Below, one piece after another: positions 4,903 to 5,057 of a stretch of 5,057 bases of DNA. Position 1 is the first letter of the stretch, and each line of letters begins with the position of its first letter. The stretch spans positions 1 to 5,057 of the forward strand of contig JAOPZD010000543.1 in NCBI GenBank assembly GCA_025964295.1, written 5' to 3'. Under the pieces are notes generated by a model that searched no databases, was not told the DNA's origin, and worked only from the letters and a program-made list of their open reading frames with translations. This stretch comes from Conexibacter sp. Its GTDB lineage: Bacteria > Actinomycetota > Thermoleophilia > Solirubrobacterales > Solirubrobacteraceae. Made by a program: the position numbers and the translations under genes.

Positions 4903-5057
4903 TCAGACGGCCATCGCCGGCTGCCACCCCGCGGCGCCGGGCCGGCGCGGCACGAGCGTGCATTCGAACGCGCCACAGTCCAGGCGCACGGCGGTGCCGA
5001 CGCCGATCCCACCGGCCGGCCACGTGCGCTCGGGGCGCAGCGGATGCAGGCCCAGCT
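4903..5057 (-). CDS. C-terminal end of an unidentified protein (5' end outside window)
   Basis: One minus-strand frame is open from the window edge to TGA at 4905-4903 and gives the last 50 residues of a protein that begins beyond the right edge. The translation starts LGLHPLRPERTWPAGG, contains VGTAVRLDCGAFECTLVPRRPG and ends GWQPAMAV. Alternating hydrophobic residues in the VRLDCGAFECTLV stretch suggest a beta hairpin, with two cysteines five positions apart. I do not recognise the family. This frame was preferred because its codons have the G/C-rich third positions of the neighbouring genes and its stop sits just 30 bases before the next start, a normal operon spacing. The other open minus frame, which continues past this point, gives an arginine/alanine-rich, biased translation typical of a shadow. 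It probably forms an operon with the flippase-like gene, so its identity could inform that gene's role. Confidence 0.6.
   Translation of the reverse strand, partial: LGLHPLRPERTWPAGGIGVGTAVRLDCGAFECTLVPRRPGAAGWQPAMAV

Noticed and set aside
3704..5023. 439-codon minus-strand frame over the flippase-like gene
   Set aside because: It is the shadow of the flippase-like gene in another frame: Arg/Gly/Ala/Pro-rich with no hydrophobic helices or motifs. It also competes with the better C-terminal frame ending at 4903.

Overview
This 5,057-base window is very GC-rich (clearly above 70 % by eye). Third codon positions are almost always G or C, which also makes long spurious open frames on the opposite strands. 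The gene content suggests a high-GC actinobacterium: an acyl-CoA oxidase-like flavoenzyme, a spermidine-synthase-like protein, an HdeD/DUF308 membrane protein and a stand-alone LPG-synthase-type transmembrane protein. A Thermoleophilia/Solirubrobacterales-like organism would fit, but that is inference and no marker gene is present to prove it. The window looks chromosomal: I see no mobile element, CRISPR array, tRNA or rRNA.

Layout, left to right. (1) 1-618, minus strand: the N-terminal 206 residues of a spermidine-synthase-like SAM-fold protein that runs off the left edge. (2) 619-764: a 146-base divergent intergenic region with a strong 8-bp inverted repeat. (3) 765-2738, plus strand: a complete 657-residue acyl-CoA oxidase/dehydrogenase with its catalytic glutamate. 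(4) 2735-3151, minus strand: a SemiSWEET/PQ-loop small transporter. Its stop codon and that of the oxidase gene share one CTAG inside a 16-bp perfect palindrome. (5) 3152-3335: a 184-base divergent intergenic region with several symmetric elements, including a CRP/GlxR-like site. (6) 3336-3950, plus strand: an HdeD/DUF308 six-helix membrane protein with three internal repeats and a strong ribosome binding site. (7) 3880-4872, minus strand: a UPF0104/LPG_synthase_TM flippase-like membrane protein whose 3' end overlaps the HdeD gene by 71 bases tail to tail. (8) 4903-5057, minus strand: the last 50 codons of an unidentified gene, 30 bases upstream of the flippase-like gene and probably in the same operon.

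The genes do not form an obvious pathway. The oxidase acts in fatty-acid beta-oxidation, and three of the six genes encode integral membrane proteins for small-solute transport, membrane stress or lipid handling. Gene packing is extremely tight: both convergent pairs overlap and have no independent terminator, while both divergent pairs are separated by regions with operator-like symmetry. I found no convincing new multi-gene system. The points most worth a second look are the shared-stop palindrome, the clustered symmetric sites at 3188-3281, the 71-base antisense overlap, and the hairpin next to the start codon at 4873-4893.
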